Origin: Pleurodeles waltl
Lineage: Eukaryota; Chordata; Amphibia; Caudata; Salamandridae
DNA length: 64,000 bases
Assembly (NCBI RefSeq): GCF_031143425.1
Contig: NC_090444.1
Location: 62,119,533 to 62,183,532 of the forward strand
Direction: 5' to 3'
The position numbers and the translations under genes are program-made. How positions within the stretch are numbered: the first letter of the stretch is position 1; the number at the start of each line of letters is the position of its first letter. The notes under the pieces were generated by a model that made no database searches, was not told the DNA's origin, and worked only from the letters and a program-made list of their open reading frames with translations. Shown piece after piece: positions 52,850 to 62,567 of the stretch.

Positions 52850-55644
52850 TGTAGGAAGCTGGCCTGATGTGTGGTGAGCACCTATGGTGTTATCACTTTA
52901 TACCAGGTCCAGGTATCCCCTATTAGTGAAGTGCAGCCAGTGTCCATGAAGCCAGGGCTCTCTAAAGGTAGCTGTGGATAAACAGCCAAGACTTATCTAG
53001 GAGACAAGCAAAGCTTATGCAATAGAACTATAGTCACACAGCACTTAAAAAGAACCACACAGTGTTACAAAAATAAAGGTACTTTATTATAGTAACACAA
53101 ATACTAAAATACTGTATAGGCAATACCCCAACTGTAGGTAAGAAAACATACTATTATATACACATTAGAAATAGGTAAATAGCATAGAAAGCAATAGGCA
53201 TTGGCAAAAACAATAGCAAATACTTAGGGCCTTAGCAGAGGGCCAAACCATATACTAAAAAAGTGAAAGGCAGTCTCCCACCCAATGAAGTGGAATCAGT
53301 AGAGGGGAGATGGAGGTACTAGGAACCCCAAGAGGTGAGCACCAGAGTGACCCTCAGTGATCACGAGAGCACTTTTCCCCAAAACCAACAGGAGGAATTT
53401 GGAAATGGATTGTGCAAGACCCAACCAAGACTGGAAGAACCAAAAGGTGGATCCTGACAGAAGAGGACCTGCAAAGGAAGGGGACCAAGTTCAATTTGAG
53501 ATGGAGTGTCCGGTTGTGGCAGGAGCCACTACCCATCCTTCTGTGGATGCAGGACCAGGTCGACGGTGGGCGAAGAAGGTCAGTAGGGCAGCACAGGAGC
53601 AGAAGAGGAGTTCCAGAAGTGATGCAAGTGATATCCTATGTCAGCGATCATGTTGCAGTCAGTAAGTGGTGCTGGAAAACTACCAACAAGCCTTGGCAAA
53701 TGCAAGAGTTTGAGAAGAAGGTTTTGCAAGGCTGAAGAGGAACAGCAAGGTCCAGGGGACTCGATCTAAGGAGTGGAGTCCGAGGTGACCCTCAGGAGGT
53801 GGAAGAGGAGGCAGCCCCCACAGGCAACCCACTGGCAGCAGGCACAGGAGTTGCGGTGAAGCCCACTCAGCACACTTGGAGAAGAGTCCCACGTCTCTGG
53901 AGCAGCAGGCAGGAGACTGTGCATTGCAGGAAGAAGTGCTGGAGGCCGGGGCTACACAGAGCCTGAAGATCCGTTGGAGGAGGAACAAACAAGCCTTGGT
54001 CGCTGCAAGAGTTGCGTTACACAGGGGTACTGTCCTGCAAGGACAGGCAATGGCATACTATCTCCCAAGTTGGACAGCTGGTAGAGAGGACCAAGGGGGG
54101 CACTACAGACCATCACTATGATGCAGGATCCACGCAGCTCCAAAGGAGAGAAGATCCAAGCAGCCGGTCGTCGTTGTAGTTGGTGTCTGTAGATGCAGGG
54201 GAGTGACTCCTTCACTCCAAGAGAGATTCCTCCTTACTTCCTGTGCAGGTTGAAGACTCGTCACCCTCAGAGGATGCACAGATGGGAAAATGTTGCAGCT
54301 GCCAGAAGGAGCCAGAGAAACAATGTTGCATAGCGGAGTTGTTGCTGTAGTTGCAGATTGTCAGTTCCTGGAGGGTCAAGTTGCAGTCCCAGTGGCAGAT
54401 TGTGGGTTCCTGTGAAGTCCAGTTGCGGTTCCAGTGGCCAGAAGATTAAGTAAACAATGCAGAGGAGTCCTGTTGGAATCTTGCACATTGAATCTGAGGA
54501 CCCACCCAAAAGGGAGACCATAAATAGCCCAGGAAGGGGGATTGGTCACCTAGCAGGTTGACCACCTATTAGGAGGGGGCTGTGATGTCACCTGCCTGAC
54601 CTGGCCACTCAGATGCTCCCAATGGTCTCTGCCCACCTTGGAATCAAGATGGCAGAATCAAGTGGCCTCCTGCACCCTGGGGTGGTGAAGGACAGGGAAG
54701 TGGTCACTCCCCATTCCACTGTCTAGTTTCATGCCAGAGCAGGGATTGGGGGTCCCTGGACCGGGTTATGCGAGGTGGGGGAGCAAATGTGCCCTTCAAA
54801 GCATACCAATGGCTTGGGGAGGCTACCCCAATAGGCTAACACCTATTTCCAAGGGAGAGGGTGTTACCTCCCTCTCCCACAGGAAATCCTTTGTTCTGCC
54901 TTCCTCTGCCTGAGCTGGTCAAGCAGCAGGAGGGCAGAAACCTGTCTGAGCGGTGGCAGTAGCGTGGGCTGAACCAGAAGACTGGTTGGAGCACCCAGAG
55001 TGAATGGAATCACACAACCAATAGTGGCAACAGTAGTGGGGAATGATTCCAACATGTTTGATACCAAACATGCCCAGGTTCGGAGTTACCATTATGTAGC
55101 TGGACATAGGTAGTGATCTGTGTCCAGTACACGGGTAAAATGGCTTCTCCACACTTATGAAGTCCAGTGTAATGGAGCTGGAGTTCATAGGGGCATCTCT
55201 GCTTATGCAGGGGTGCCCTCACACACATGTACCTGTACCCTGCCCTCTGGGCTAGGAGGGCCTACCATAGGAGTGACTTACAGTGGCCTGGTGCAGTGAC
55301 CTGTGATGAAAGGGTGTATGCACCTTTTCGCACAGGCTGCAATGGGAGGCCTGCAGACACATTTTGCCTGGGCTCCCATGGGTGGCACAATACATGCTGC
55401 AACCCATGGGAAAGCCCTGCTGCCCAAATTCCCTGGGTACTTAAGTACCATATACTAGGGACTTATAAGGGGGCACCAGTATGCCAATTGTGGGGTGTGA
55501 AAAGTCCTAAGAAACCAAATTTAGAGGGAGAGAGCACAATCACTGGGGTCCTGGTTAGCAGGATCCCAGTGAACACAGTCAAAACACACTGACAGCAGGC
55601 AAAATCTAGGCGTTACCATGCCAAAAAGAGGGTACTTTCCTACA
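52850..55644 (+). mobile_element. LTR-like element in DIRS copy C gag, target duplication GCGTG
   Basis: It starts (TG)TAGGAAGCTGGCCTGATG and ends GGTACTTTCCTACA. GCGTG stands on both sides (52,847-52,851 overlapping the start, and 55,645-55,649), and removing one copy plus the element restores the gag text GGTAGAGCGTG/TTTTCC. The TG at the left end may have been lost by slippage in GTGTG. At about 2.8 kb, with an AATAAAGGTACTTTATTATA motif near 53,072 and no coding domain, it is a solo LTR or non-autonomous relative of the element at 36,162-38,591. Many colinear words (CAGGACCAGGTCGACGGTG, GATGCAGGGGAGTGACTCC) prove the relation. Confidence 0.85.
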
Positions 55645-56094
55645 GCGTGTTTTCCATGACTGTGGCCTTGAGGTGCCACACCTGGCTGAGGACATCTGGC
55701 TTTTCAGGGACTGTTCAGGCGTCCCTTAAGGCCATGCCCTTCAATGGCACCTGACTCTTCGGAGACTCAGCACTTGAGTGCTTCAAGGACTCTCGGGATA
55801 CGACCAGGACCGTGAACCTCATGGTAGCCCCTTATCCCCGCGGTCTGCCTTTTGCTCCTTTCATGGCTACAGAAGGGGCTTCCAGCTGTGCCAATTCCCA
55901 GCCAGCCACCGTGCCGCGCATGCATCCCAGCCTCAGTGTGGATGAGGGCATGATACCCACAGACCTCTTGGGACAGGTGGCCAGCAGTCTGGGTAGTTCT
56001 TCCACCCCCACTGCAGCAGCCTCCAAACCCTCTTAGTCTGCCCCTTCACCACCATGAGCACCCTGTTAGTGGCAGGATCACCATCACTGGCACT
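55645..56094 (+). pseudogene. DIRS copy C gag, second part
   Basis: Gag continues after the insertion with FSMTVALRCHTWLRTSGF-type sequence (55,650-55,705) and GTVQASLKAMPFNGT, matching the copy B text around 32,440-32,505 and 35,576. A long, poorly conserved C-terminal part follows to about 56,040 with several frame changes. There is no intact frame. Confidence 0.7.
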
Positions 56095-56345
56095 CCTTAA
56101 CATTGCAACATCACAAAACAAAATAAAATGATGGACGGAGTGTTGAAACTTTTCAAACACTCACCCCAGTCATAGATCTGGGTTTAATCCATTGTTATTT
56201 TGCTCACCACGTTGCCCCAGTTTGGACTCAGCCATATGCAAATCAGTCTTGACCCTGTTCCCCATGGGAACAGTCCAGCCCTAACTGCCAGGCCAGGTCC
56301 TCCCTGGACTGGAAACAAGCATTCTGAGTTACTCTATAACACTGG
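56095..56345. repeat. Probable short repeat inserted between gag and reverse transcriptase
   Basis: About 250 bases beginning near AAACACTCACCCCAGTCAT and including TATGCAAATCAGTCTTGACC and CCTCCCTGGACTGGAAAC have no counterpart in the corresponding part of copy B (35,830-35,940). They contain no open domain. This is most likely a short dispersed repeat; the borders are approximate. Confidence 0.4.
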
Positions 56346-56837
56346 ACAGGTGGGTTTTGCTAGTTGTCCGAAGGGGCTACTTCCTTCCCTTCAACACTAC
56401 CCCTCCACCTATGCCACCATCTCATGACTGGCTGGCAGAGGATCATCTGTTCCTTTTCCACAAGGAAGTTGCGGCTCTCTTGGACAAGGAAGCCATAGAG
56501 AGGCTTACAGTGCCAGAAGTAGCCTGCGGTTGTTATTCCTTGCTATTCCTGCTACTTTCTGGTACTCAAAAAGGGAAAATGTTTTCACTCTTTTCTAGAT
56601 CTGAGCCCCCAGTCTCTTTCTCAAGAAAGAGAAATGCAAAATGCTCACATTGGCTCAGATCTTGTCTGCCCTGTACCCAGGAGACTGGAAGGTAGTGTTG
56701 GACTTGCAGGTTGCCCAATGTCACTTCCCCGTCCTGCCTGCCCATCAGCGCCATCTGCAGTTTATGGTAAGCCACGAGCATTTTCAATTCACCATGCTCC
56801 CCTTTGGCCTTACAGTCACCCCTCGGGTGTTCTCCAA
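56346..56837 (+). pseudogene. DIRS copy C reverse transcriptase, first part
   Basis: The frame has HDWLAEDHLFLFHKEVAALL, DKEAIERLTVPEVACGCYSL near the start. After a frameshift, LTLAQILSALYPGDWKVVLD, LQVAQCHFPVLPAHQRHLQF and HEHFQFTMLPFGLTVTPRVF follow. The Asp of VVLDLQ is the first catalytic position of the palm domain, and LPFGLTVTPRVF is the conserved segment before the YxDD box. The second position reads LQVAQ where copy B has LQDSY, so it is changed in this copy. The gene is cut at 56,837 by a second LTR-like element. Confidence 0.85.
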
Positions 56838-59554
56838 TGTAGGCGCTGGCCCAGTGTGTGATCGACACCTATGGTGTTACACCTTATACTGGATCCAAGC
56901 AAACCCCCTATTAGTGAGTGTTACAGAGTCTACACAGCCAGGGCTCTCTGTGGTAGCTGTGGTGAGTAGCCAAGACTTATCTAGAATACATGTGAAGCAC
57001 TTGCAATACCACAGTAGTCACACAGTCACTTATCACACATGAATGGAACCACACAGAGTTTAAAAAATAAAAGTACTATTTTATAGGCACGTTAAACTAG
57101 ACTACCATTGGCATACTTCCCTCTGGAAGTATGAACACAACAAATGTACACAGGTAAGTAATTAGGAATAGTATAAATCAGCAAGAGCCCTATGGGGGGC
57201 CAAACCATATACTAAGATAATGGAATGCGAACGGGTGTCCCTCACCAGAGTGTATGGTGTAGTTAGACAATCACTGGGAGAGAGTGGAACCCCAAAAAGG
57301 TAAGTATCTAGAAGATCCTCAGCATCCGGGTGCAGAGAGGTAAGTTACATGGTTTTCCCATAGGCTAACATGGGGACGTTACAGTCAGAAATTGCAGAAG
57401 CAGGATGGGACCAGTGTAACACAAGGGCGAATTCCAGGTGAAGAAGGGGACAGAGTCCAGTCCATGCAGGAATGTCCAGGTGGGGCAGGAGCCAATGCCC
57501 ACCCTTCTGTAGCTGAAGATCCAGGTCGATGGTGATGGATGAAGTCCAGCTGCGGGTTCCAGGAGCTGCAGAGGAATCCCTTAAGTCACCTATGAGCTGT
57601 TCCCCAAAAGTCGCTGGATTGCAGATGTGTCAGTGGTCAGGATGGCCAATAATAAGCACATGCAAATGCAAAAGGAGCTGTTGGAAGTTCTGCAGAGCTG
57701 TGGAGGACCATCAAGGTCCTGGGGACCCGACCCTTGGAGGAGAGTCCGGGCTGACCCTTAGATGACAGGAGAGCCAGCAGAAGGCAGTCGGAGCCCCCAC
57801 AGGCAACCCACTGGCAGCAGGCAAAATAAGTCTAAGTGAGGCCTAGTCAGCACACGTGAAGAGGAGTCCCACATCTCTGTAGCAGCAGAGAGGAGACTGT
57901 CCTTGCAGAGGTAGAGTGCTGGGGCTACTTAGAGCCTGAAGATCCATTGGAGCAGAAGTCAACAAGCCTTGGTTTCTATCAACAGTCATGGTGCACAGAG
58001 ATTCTGTCCTGATGGAAGAGGCAAGGGCTCACCGTTTCCCACGTTGGACAGAAAGCAGAGAGGACCCTGTGGATCCCTTAGAACCACCACCTGTGTTGGA
58101 GAAACTTTGCAGATCCAAAGGACAGAAGATACCACCAGCTGGACTTTGTTGCCTTAGGTGCCTGCGGATGCAGGGGGGTGACTCCTTCACTCCAAGGAAG
58201 ATTCCTTCCTGCTTCTTGGGGCAGCTGAAGTCTTTCCAACCCCAGAGGATGCACAGCTGTGGAAATGTTGCACACTGCTGACCGAAGCCGTGGAAACAAA
58301 GGAGAGGTTTTCTCAGGCATTGCAGTCATGTTTAGTTCCTGTGTTGCCCAGCAGTGGTTCTGGGGCCAGGGGAAGAAGAAGTCTTTGCAGAGGAGTCCTG
58401 ATGGAATCTTGCATGATGAATCTGGGGACCCACCCTCAAGGGATTCCCTAAATAAACCTAAATAGGGGCTTGGTCACTCTCTGGAGTGACCATCTATGAG
58501 GAGGGGTCCATGACGTCAGGTACCTGGCCTACCCAGTCAGATGCTCCCAGAGGCCGCTGCACATCTTGTTTCCAAGATGGCAGAACCAAGCGGCCACCTG
58601 GAGGAGCTCTAGGCCACACTCCTAAGGGTGCTGGACAGGGGACTGTACACTCCCCTTTCCTTTGTGTGTTTTGTGCCAGAGCAGGAATCAGTGGTGCAAA
58701 CCAAATTATGCAAGGAGGGCAACAAATGTGCCCTTCAAAGCAAACCAGTGGCTTGGGGAGGCTACCCCGCCATAGCCCTGTAACACTGATTTCCAAAGGA
58801 GAGGTTGCATCCCTCTTCTATAGGAAATCCTTTGTTCTGCTGTCCCTTGCTTGAGCTGGTCAAGCAGCAGAAGGACAGAATTGTGTCTGAGGAGCTGCCT
58901 GCAGACCCAGGAAGACTGGCAGGAGCAGAGCTGAGGGATCCTCTAAGAAACCACCAGAGTTCATGTAACCATACCACCAATGCTCGAATCAGTATTGGGG
59001 TATGATTCCAACATGTTTGATACCAAAAATGCCCAGGTTCGGAATTGCCATTATGTAGCTGAACCATATGAAGTCCAGGGAATTGGGACTGGATTTTTAA
59101 GGGGCACCTCTGCTCATGTAGGGATACCCACAAACACAGGGGCCAGCCCCCTGCTCTTTGGGCTGAAAGAGCCTACCATAGGGGTGAGCTATAGTGACCA
59201 GGTGTAGTGACCTGTAGTGGAAGGGTGCATGCACCTTTTCACACAGGGTGCAAATGGCAGGTCTGCAGACACAGTTTGCATGGGGTCCCATGAGTGGCTT
59301 AATACATGCTGCAGTCCATGGGGGACCTCTGGTGTACCAATGCCCTGAGTACCTAAGTACCGTATATTAAGGACTCACAGGGCACACCAATATGCCAATT
59401 GTGGGGTGTAAGAAGTAGCAAAGCAACTAAATTTGGAGGCGCGAGCACAATCACTGGGGTCCTGGTAGGAGGATCCCAGTGAAAACAGTCTAAGCACACT
59501 AACATTAGGGAAAAAGTGGGGGTAACCATGCCAGACAGAGGGGACATTCCTACA
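56838..59554 (+). mobile_element. LTR-like element in DIRS copy C reverse transcriptase
   Basis: It begins TGTAGGCGCTGGCCCAGTG and ends GGACATTCCTACA. The flanks TCCAA (56,833-56,837) and AGCAA (59,555-59,559) are a decayed 5-bp duplication, and removing the element joins GTGTTCTCCAA to GGTGATGACGGTG in the reverse transcriptase reading. It is colinear with the elements at 36,162 and 52,850 (GGACTTATCTAG-type words, GATGCAGGGGGGTGACTCC, AATCCTTTGTTCTGC). Its ends and target duplication are more diverged than those at 36,162, suggesting an older insertion. No coding domain is present. Confidence 0.8.
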
Positions 59555-60420
59555 AGCAAGGTGATGACGGTGGTTGCAACTCCTCTGCAGTCATCAGGGG
59601 TTCCAGTCTTTCCCTATCTCGACGACTGGCTGTTGAAGGTAAGCTCTCCCCAGGCTGTTGTCTCACACTTCCAGGCTAAATCGAATCTCCTGCATTTGCT
59701 GGTTCGCTATAAACGTACTGAAGTCACACCTGACTCCCTCTCAGATGCTCACTTTCATCAAAACTGTTCTGAACAAGGTGCAGTTTCGGGCTTATTCTCC
59801 TGAGCGGCATGTCCAAGATATTCAGGCTATGTGATACCAATGTTTCAGCCTCAATCCTGGATTTTGGTGAGACTGACTCAGGCTGTTGGGTCTCATGGAC
59901 TTCTGAATCCTGCTGGTGACACATGCCAGAAGGCATATGTGGTCACTGCAGTGGGATCTGCAGTTTCAGTGGATGCAGCATCAGGGGAATGTCTCCGACA
60001 ATGTCTAGATCTCCGAGGCAACTTCAAGGGACCTGCTGTGGTGGCTAATGGACTGTGATTGGGTCATGGCAGATTCCTCTCCATTCCCCAAGAAGATCAC
60101 ACAGTAGTGACAGATGTGTCACTCCTGGATTGGGGCTGCCATCTGGGAGAAGTGGAGATCAGAGGACTCTGGTCTCCGATGGAATCTGGACTGCACATCA
60201 ACCTGCTGGAGCTCCAAGCAATCGGACTTGCATTGAAATCCTTTCTACCCTCCATTAAGGGAAGGCTATTGCAGGTGTTCATGGACAACACCACCACCAT
60301 GTGGTACTGCAACAAACAGGGTGGGGTGGGGTTGTGGACTCTTTATCAAGAGGATCTGTGTTTCTGGGCCTGGCTGGAACAGCAGGGCATATCCCTGCGA
60401 GCTCTCTGAAAGCCAGACTA
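59555..60420 (+). pseudogene. DIRS copy C reverse transcriptase end and RNase H
   Basis: Reverse transcriptase resumes as KVMTVVATPLQSSGVPVFPY, LDDWLLKV, with the YLDD catalytic box at 59,615-59,626 intact. After frame changes AMxxPMFQPQS-type text follows near 59,830. RNase H is in the 116-residue frame from 60,059: catalytic Asp in VVTDVSLLDWG (codon 60,113-60,115), Glu in LHINLLELQAIGLA and Asp in LLQVFMDNTTTMWYCN. RNase H would remove template RNA and prime second-strand synthesis. Although these boxes survive, the frame is broken elsewhere. Confidence 0.88.
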
Positions 60421-61720
60421 ATTCAGCTTGAAGATTCCTAGCAGATCACAAATGGCATCTCCACCCGGGGGTGGTGCATAGTCTCATCAAGGCAGTGGAA
60501 AGAGCCTTGGTTAAATCAGTTCACCTCTGCTGAGAACGCGCAATGTCAGCAATGTTGTGCACTGGAGTTTTCAAGGCGGCTCTCACTCGAAGACGCTTTT
60601 CATCCTGAGCGGAACTCAGTCTTCCTGTACTTCTTTCTGCCCATACCACTCCCATCCAGAGTTCTCATGAAGATCAGAAATGAAGGGGCCCAAGTCAAGC
60701 TTGTGGCTCCAGACTGGGCATGGAGAAACTGGTATCTTGAGCTACTCGACATGGCCATCGATCCTCCGATCAGACTGCCTCTTCGGGAAGATATTCGCTC
60801 ACAGCATCAGGGGACGGTTCTTCATCCGAACCTGACCACTCTCCGCCTTCTTTTGTGGAGATTGAGCGGCAGCAGTTGGCAGTTTTTGACCTTCCTCCCG
60901 AAGTCTGTAATGTCATCTTGGCAGCCAGGCATCCCCGCACCAAGATGGTATACGCCTACCGTTGGAAGAAATTGTGGCATGGTGTGCAGAAATATCTGTT
61001 GATCCTCTTTCTGCCCCTCCTTCTGAGGTCCTGCTTTTCACTCTTTCCCTTTCCCAGAAGGCACTTTTAAGGCTTATTTATCTACCATTAATTCCTTCTT
61101 CTGGTTTCCTGATCAACCTTCTTTGTTCAAATCCCCTATTGTACATAGGTTCCTTAAAGGTCTTACACATCTCTTTCCTACTCCATTCATTATGGCCCAG
61201 TGGGACCTTAATTTGGTTCTAACATTTTTGATGTGTGCTCCTTTTGAGCCTCTCCACAATTGTCATCAGGCTCTCACACTGAAAACAGCCTACCTTGTGG
61301 CAATTATACTTGCTGCTGAGTAAGTGAGCTGCAGGACTTTTCATCTAAGCCACCTAACCTCTCTATATAACCAGACAGACTGGTGCTTCGCATGGGCCTC
61401 TTTTCTACCAAAAGTAGTCACACCTTTGCATGTAGGTCAATCTATCACCCTGCCTACTTTGCCTCTTGAAGGTGTGCAAGCTCATTCCACCAGAGCTAAA
61501 GCTGTGACCACTGCAGTGGCACATGGAGTTCCAGTCCTGGACATTTGCCAGACAGCAACTTAGGCATCTCTGCACACAATTACCAAACACTACTGACTGG
61601 ACAGTCAGGTCTGTAGGGATGAGCAGTTTGCCAGTTTGGTCATGCAGGACTTCCTCGTTTGGAATTGGTTTGCAGACCCACCTCCGGGGTTGGTATTGTT
61701 TGGGCATCTATTCAAAGATA
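60421..61720 (+). pseudogene. DIRS copy C tyrosine recombinase
   Basis: After the RNase H linker, recombinase pieces appear: PPEVCNVILAARHPRTKMVY, AYRWKKLW near 60,900-60,970 (N-terminal domain), FIMAQWDLNLVLTFLMCAPF, EPLHNCHQALTLKTAYLVAI at 61,188-61,305, and box II VQAHSTRAKAVTTAVAHGVP at 61,470-61,530. H-x-x-R is intact (His 61,483-61,485, Arg 61,492-61,494), as is the nucleophile Tyr in TITKHYW (61,591-61,593). The box I Arg is destroyed: at 61,312-61,325 a small deletion shifts the frame and makes TAA just before SELQ. The enzyme would have joined the DNA circle to the target. Confidence 0.85.
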
Positions 61721-61850
61721 AGGAATATGCAGGTAGAGGTCTCTGTCAGATGAGCAACTTACATACCTTTGGTTATGCCTTACCTGGTGGAGACTATATC
61801 TAGCTGCAGATTCCTTCCTGAACTACGCATCCTCCACATTCTGCCAAATG
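61720..61850 (+). repeat. Internal complementary region of DIRS copy C
   Basis: GGTAGAGGTCTCTGTCAGAT and GGAGACTATATCTAGCTGCA, GATTCCTTCC lie between the recombinase and the right terminal repeat. The word CTATCTAGCTGCAGATTCC is the reverse complement of the right terminus (GGAATCTGCAGCTAGATAG at 62,115-62,133). This is the arrangement used by DIRS elements to rebuild their ends on the circle. Confidence 0.7.
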
Positions 61851-61879
61851 GGTTTCTAGGGACAGGGATGACCGCTTTC

Positions 61880-62146
61880 AGGGCCCTAGTTTTGACTCAC
61901 CAGTGATCACTTTTTTTCATGGCTCTGCACTTTTGACATAGAAAGTTGTGAAAAGAAATGGACATCGGCACGCATAAATAGGTACCCCAGCGTCACTTCC
62001 TCATTGGCTGATGACAGACGCAGAGCTGATCGATGCCACCTACTGGCTGCAGGGGTACTACTCATGGAAAATCTTTCGGATCCAGTCTGACGCCTGGGAA
62101 AAATCCAAAGGTAAGGAATCTGCAGCTAGATAGTCTCTGCCAGATA
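61880..62146 (-). repeat. Right inverted terminal repeat of DIRS copy C
   Basis: This is the reverse complement partner of 51,391-51,650: GAGCTGATCGATGCCACCTA at 62,021-62,040, GGATCCAGTCTGACGCCTGG near 62,078 and GCAGCTAGATAGTCTCTG near 62,122. It marks the end of DIRS copy C. Confidence 0.85.
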
Positions 62147-62567
62147 AAATTGAAGGCGTGTAGCTCGGTAGTATATCCAACCCGGGCTCCATCTCGTTCA
62201 TTGTCAAATTGTTCTTAGGTGCTGTTCTACTGCGACCATTGACTTTCCTTGGTTCATTTTAGTGTCATTTTGTTTATTGCATTTTACTCCTTTTCTAATC
62301 AGTTTTGAAGTTTTTTAATTGTTTTGCATTTCGACTTTATTACTGTTTTATTACTGCATAAGTACTGTAGGCGTTGCTTCCAGGTTGTGCATGTCTGCTC
62401 TGGACCATATGTACCTGGGGTTCAGCTCAGCCGCTTGTTTGGTGACTTTAGTGGTTCACCCCGATAAGGACAGTGATTATTATTAGATGTGGGTACTTAA
62501 CACCTCTCAACTAATAACCAGTTTCTTGCACCGAGTTCGAACCCTAATCTTTGGCCCTTTCGGAAAC
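62147..62567. other. Sequence between DIRS copy C and the next LTR-like element
   Basis: T-rich sequence, then GTGACTTTAGTGGTTCACCC and GTGGGTACTTAACACCTCTC, which look like part of a dispersed repeat but have no coding potential. No gene is recognised. Confidence 0.4.

Larger units (their letters stand above)
51391..62146 (+). mobile_element. DIRS-like tyrosine-recombinase retrotransposon (copy C), near full length
   Basis: Inverted terminal repeats bound an element that reads gag, reverse transcriptase, RNase H and tyrosine recombinase from left to right. The span is 10,756 bases; removing two LTR-like insertions of about 2.8 and 2.7 kb leaves about 5.2 kb, the usual size of DIRS elements. 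DIRS elements have no integrase or protease. They make a circular DNA and insert it with a tyrosine recombinase, so no target duplication is expected, and none is seen. Stops, frameshifts and insertions inactivate every gene. It is the best copy here for interpreting the more fragmentary copies A and B. Confidence 0.88.
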
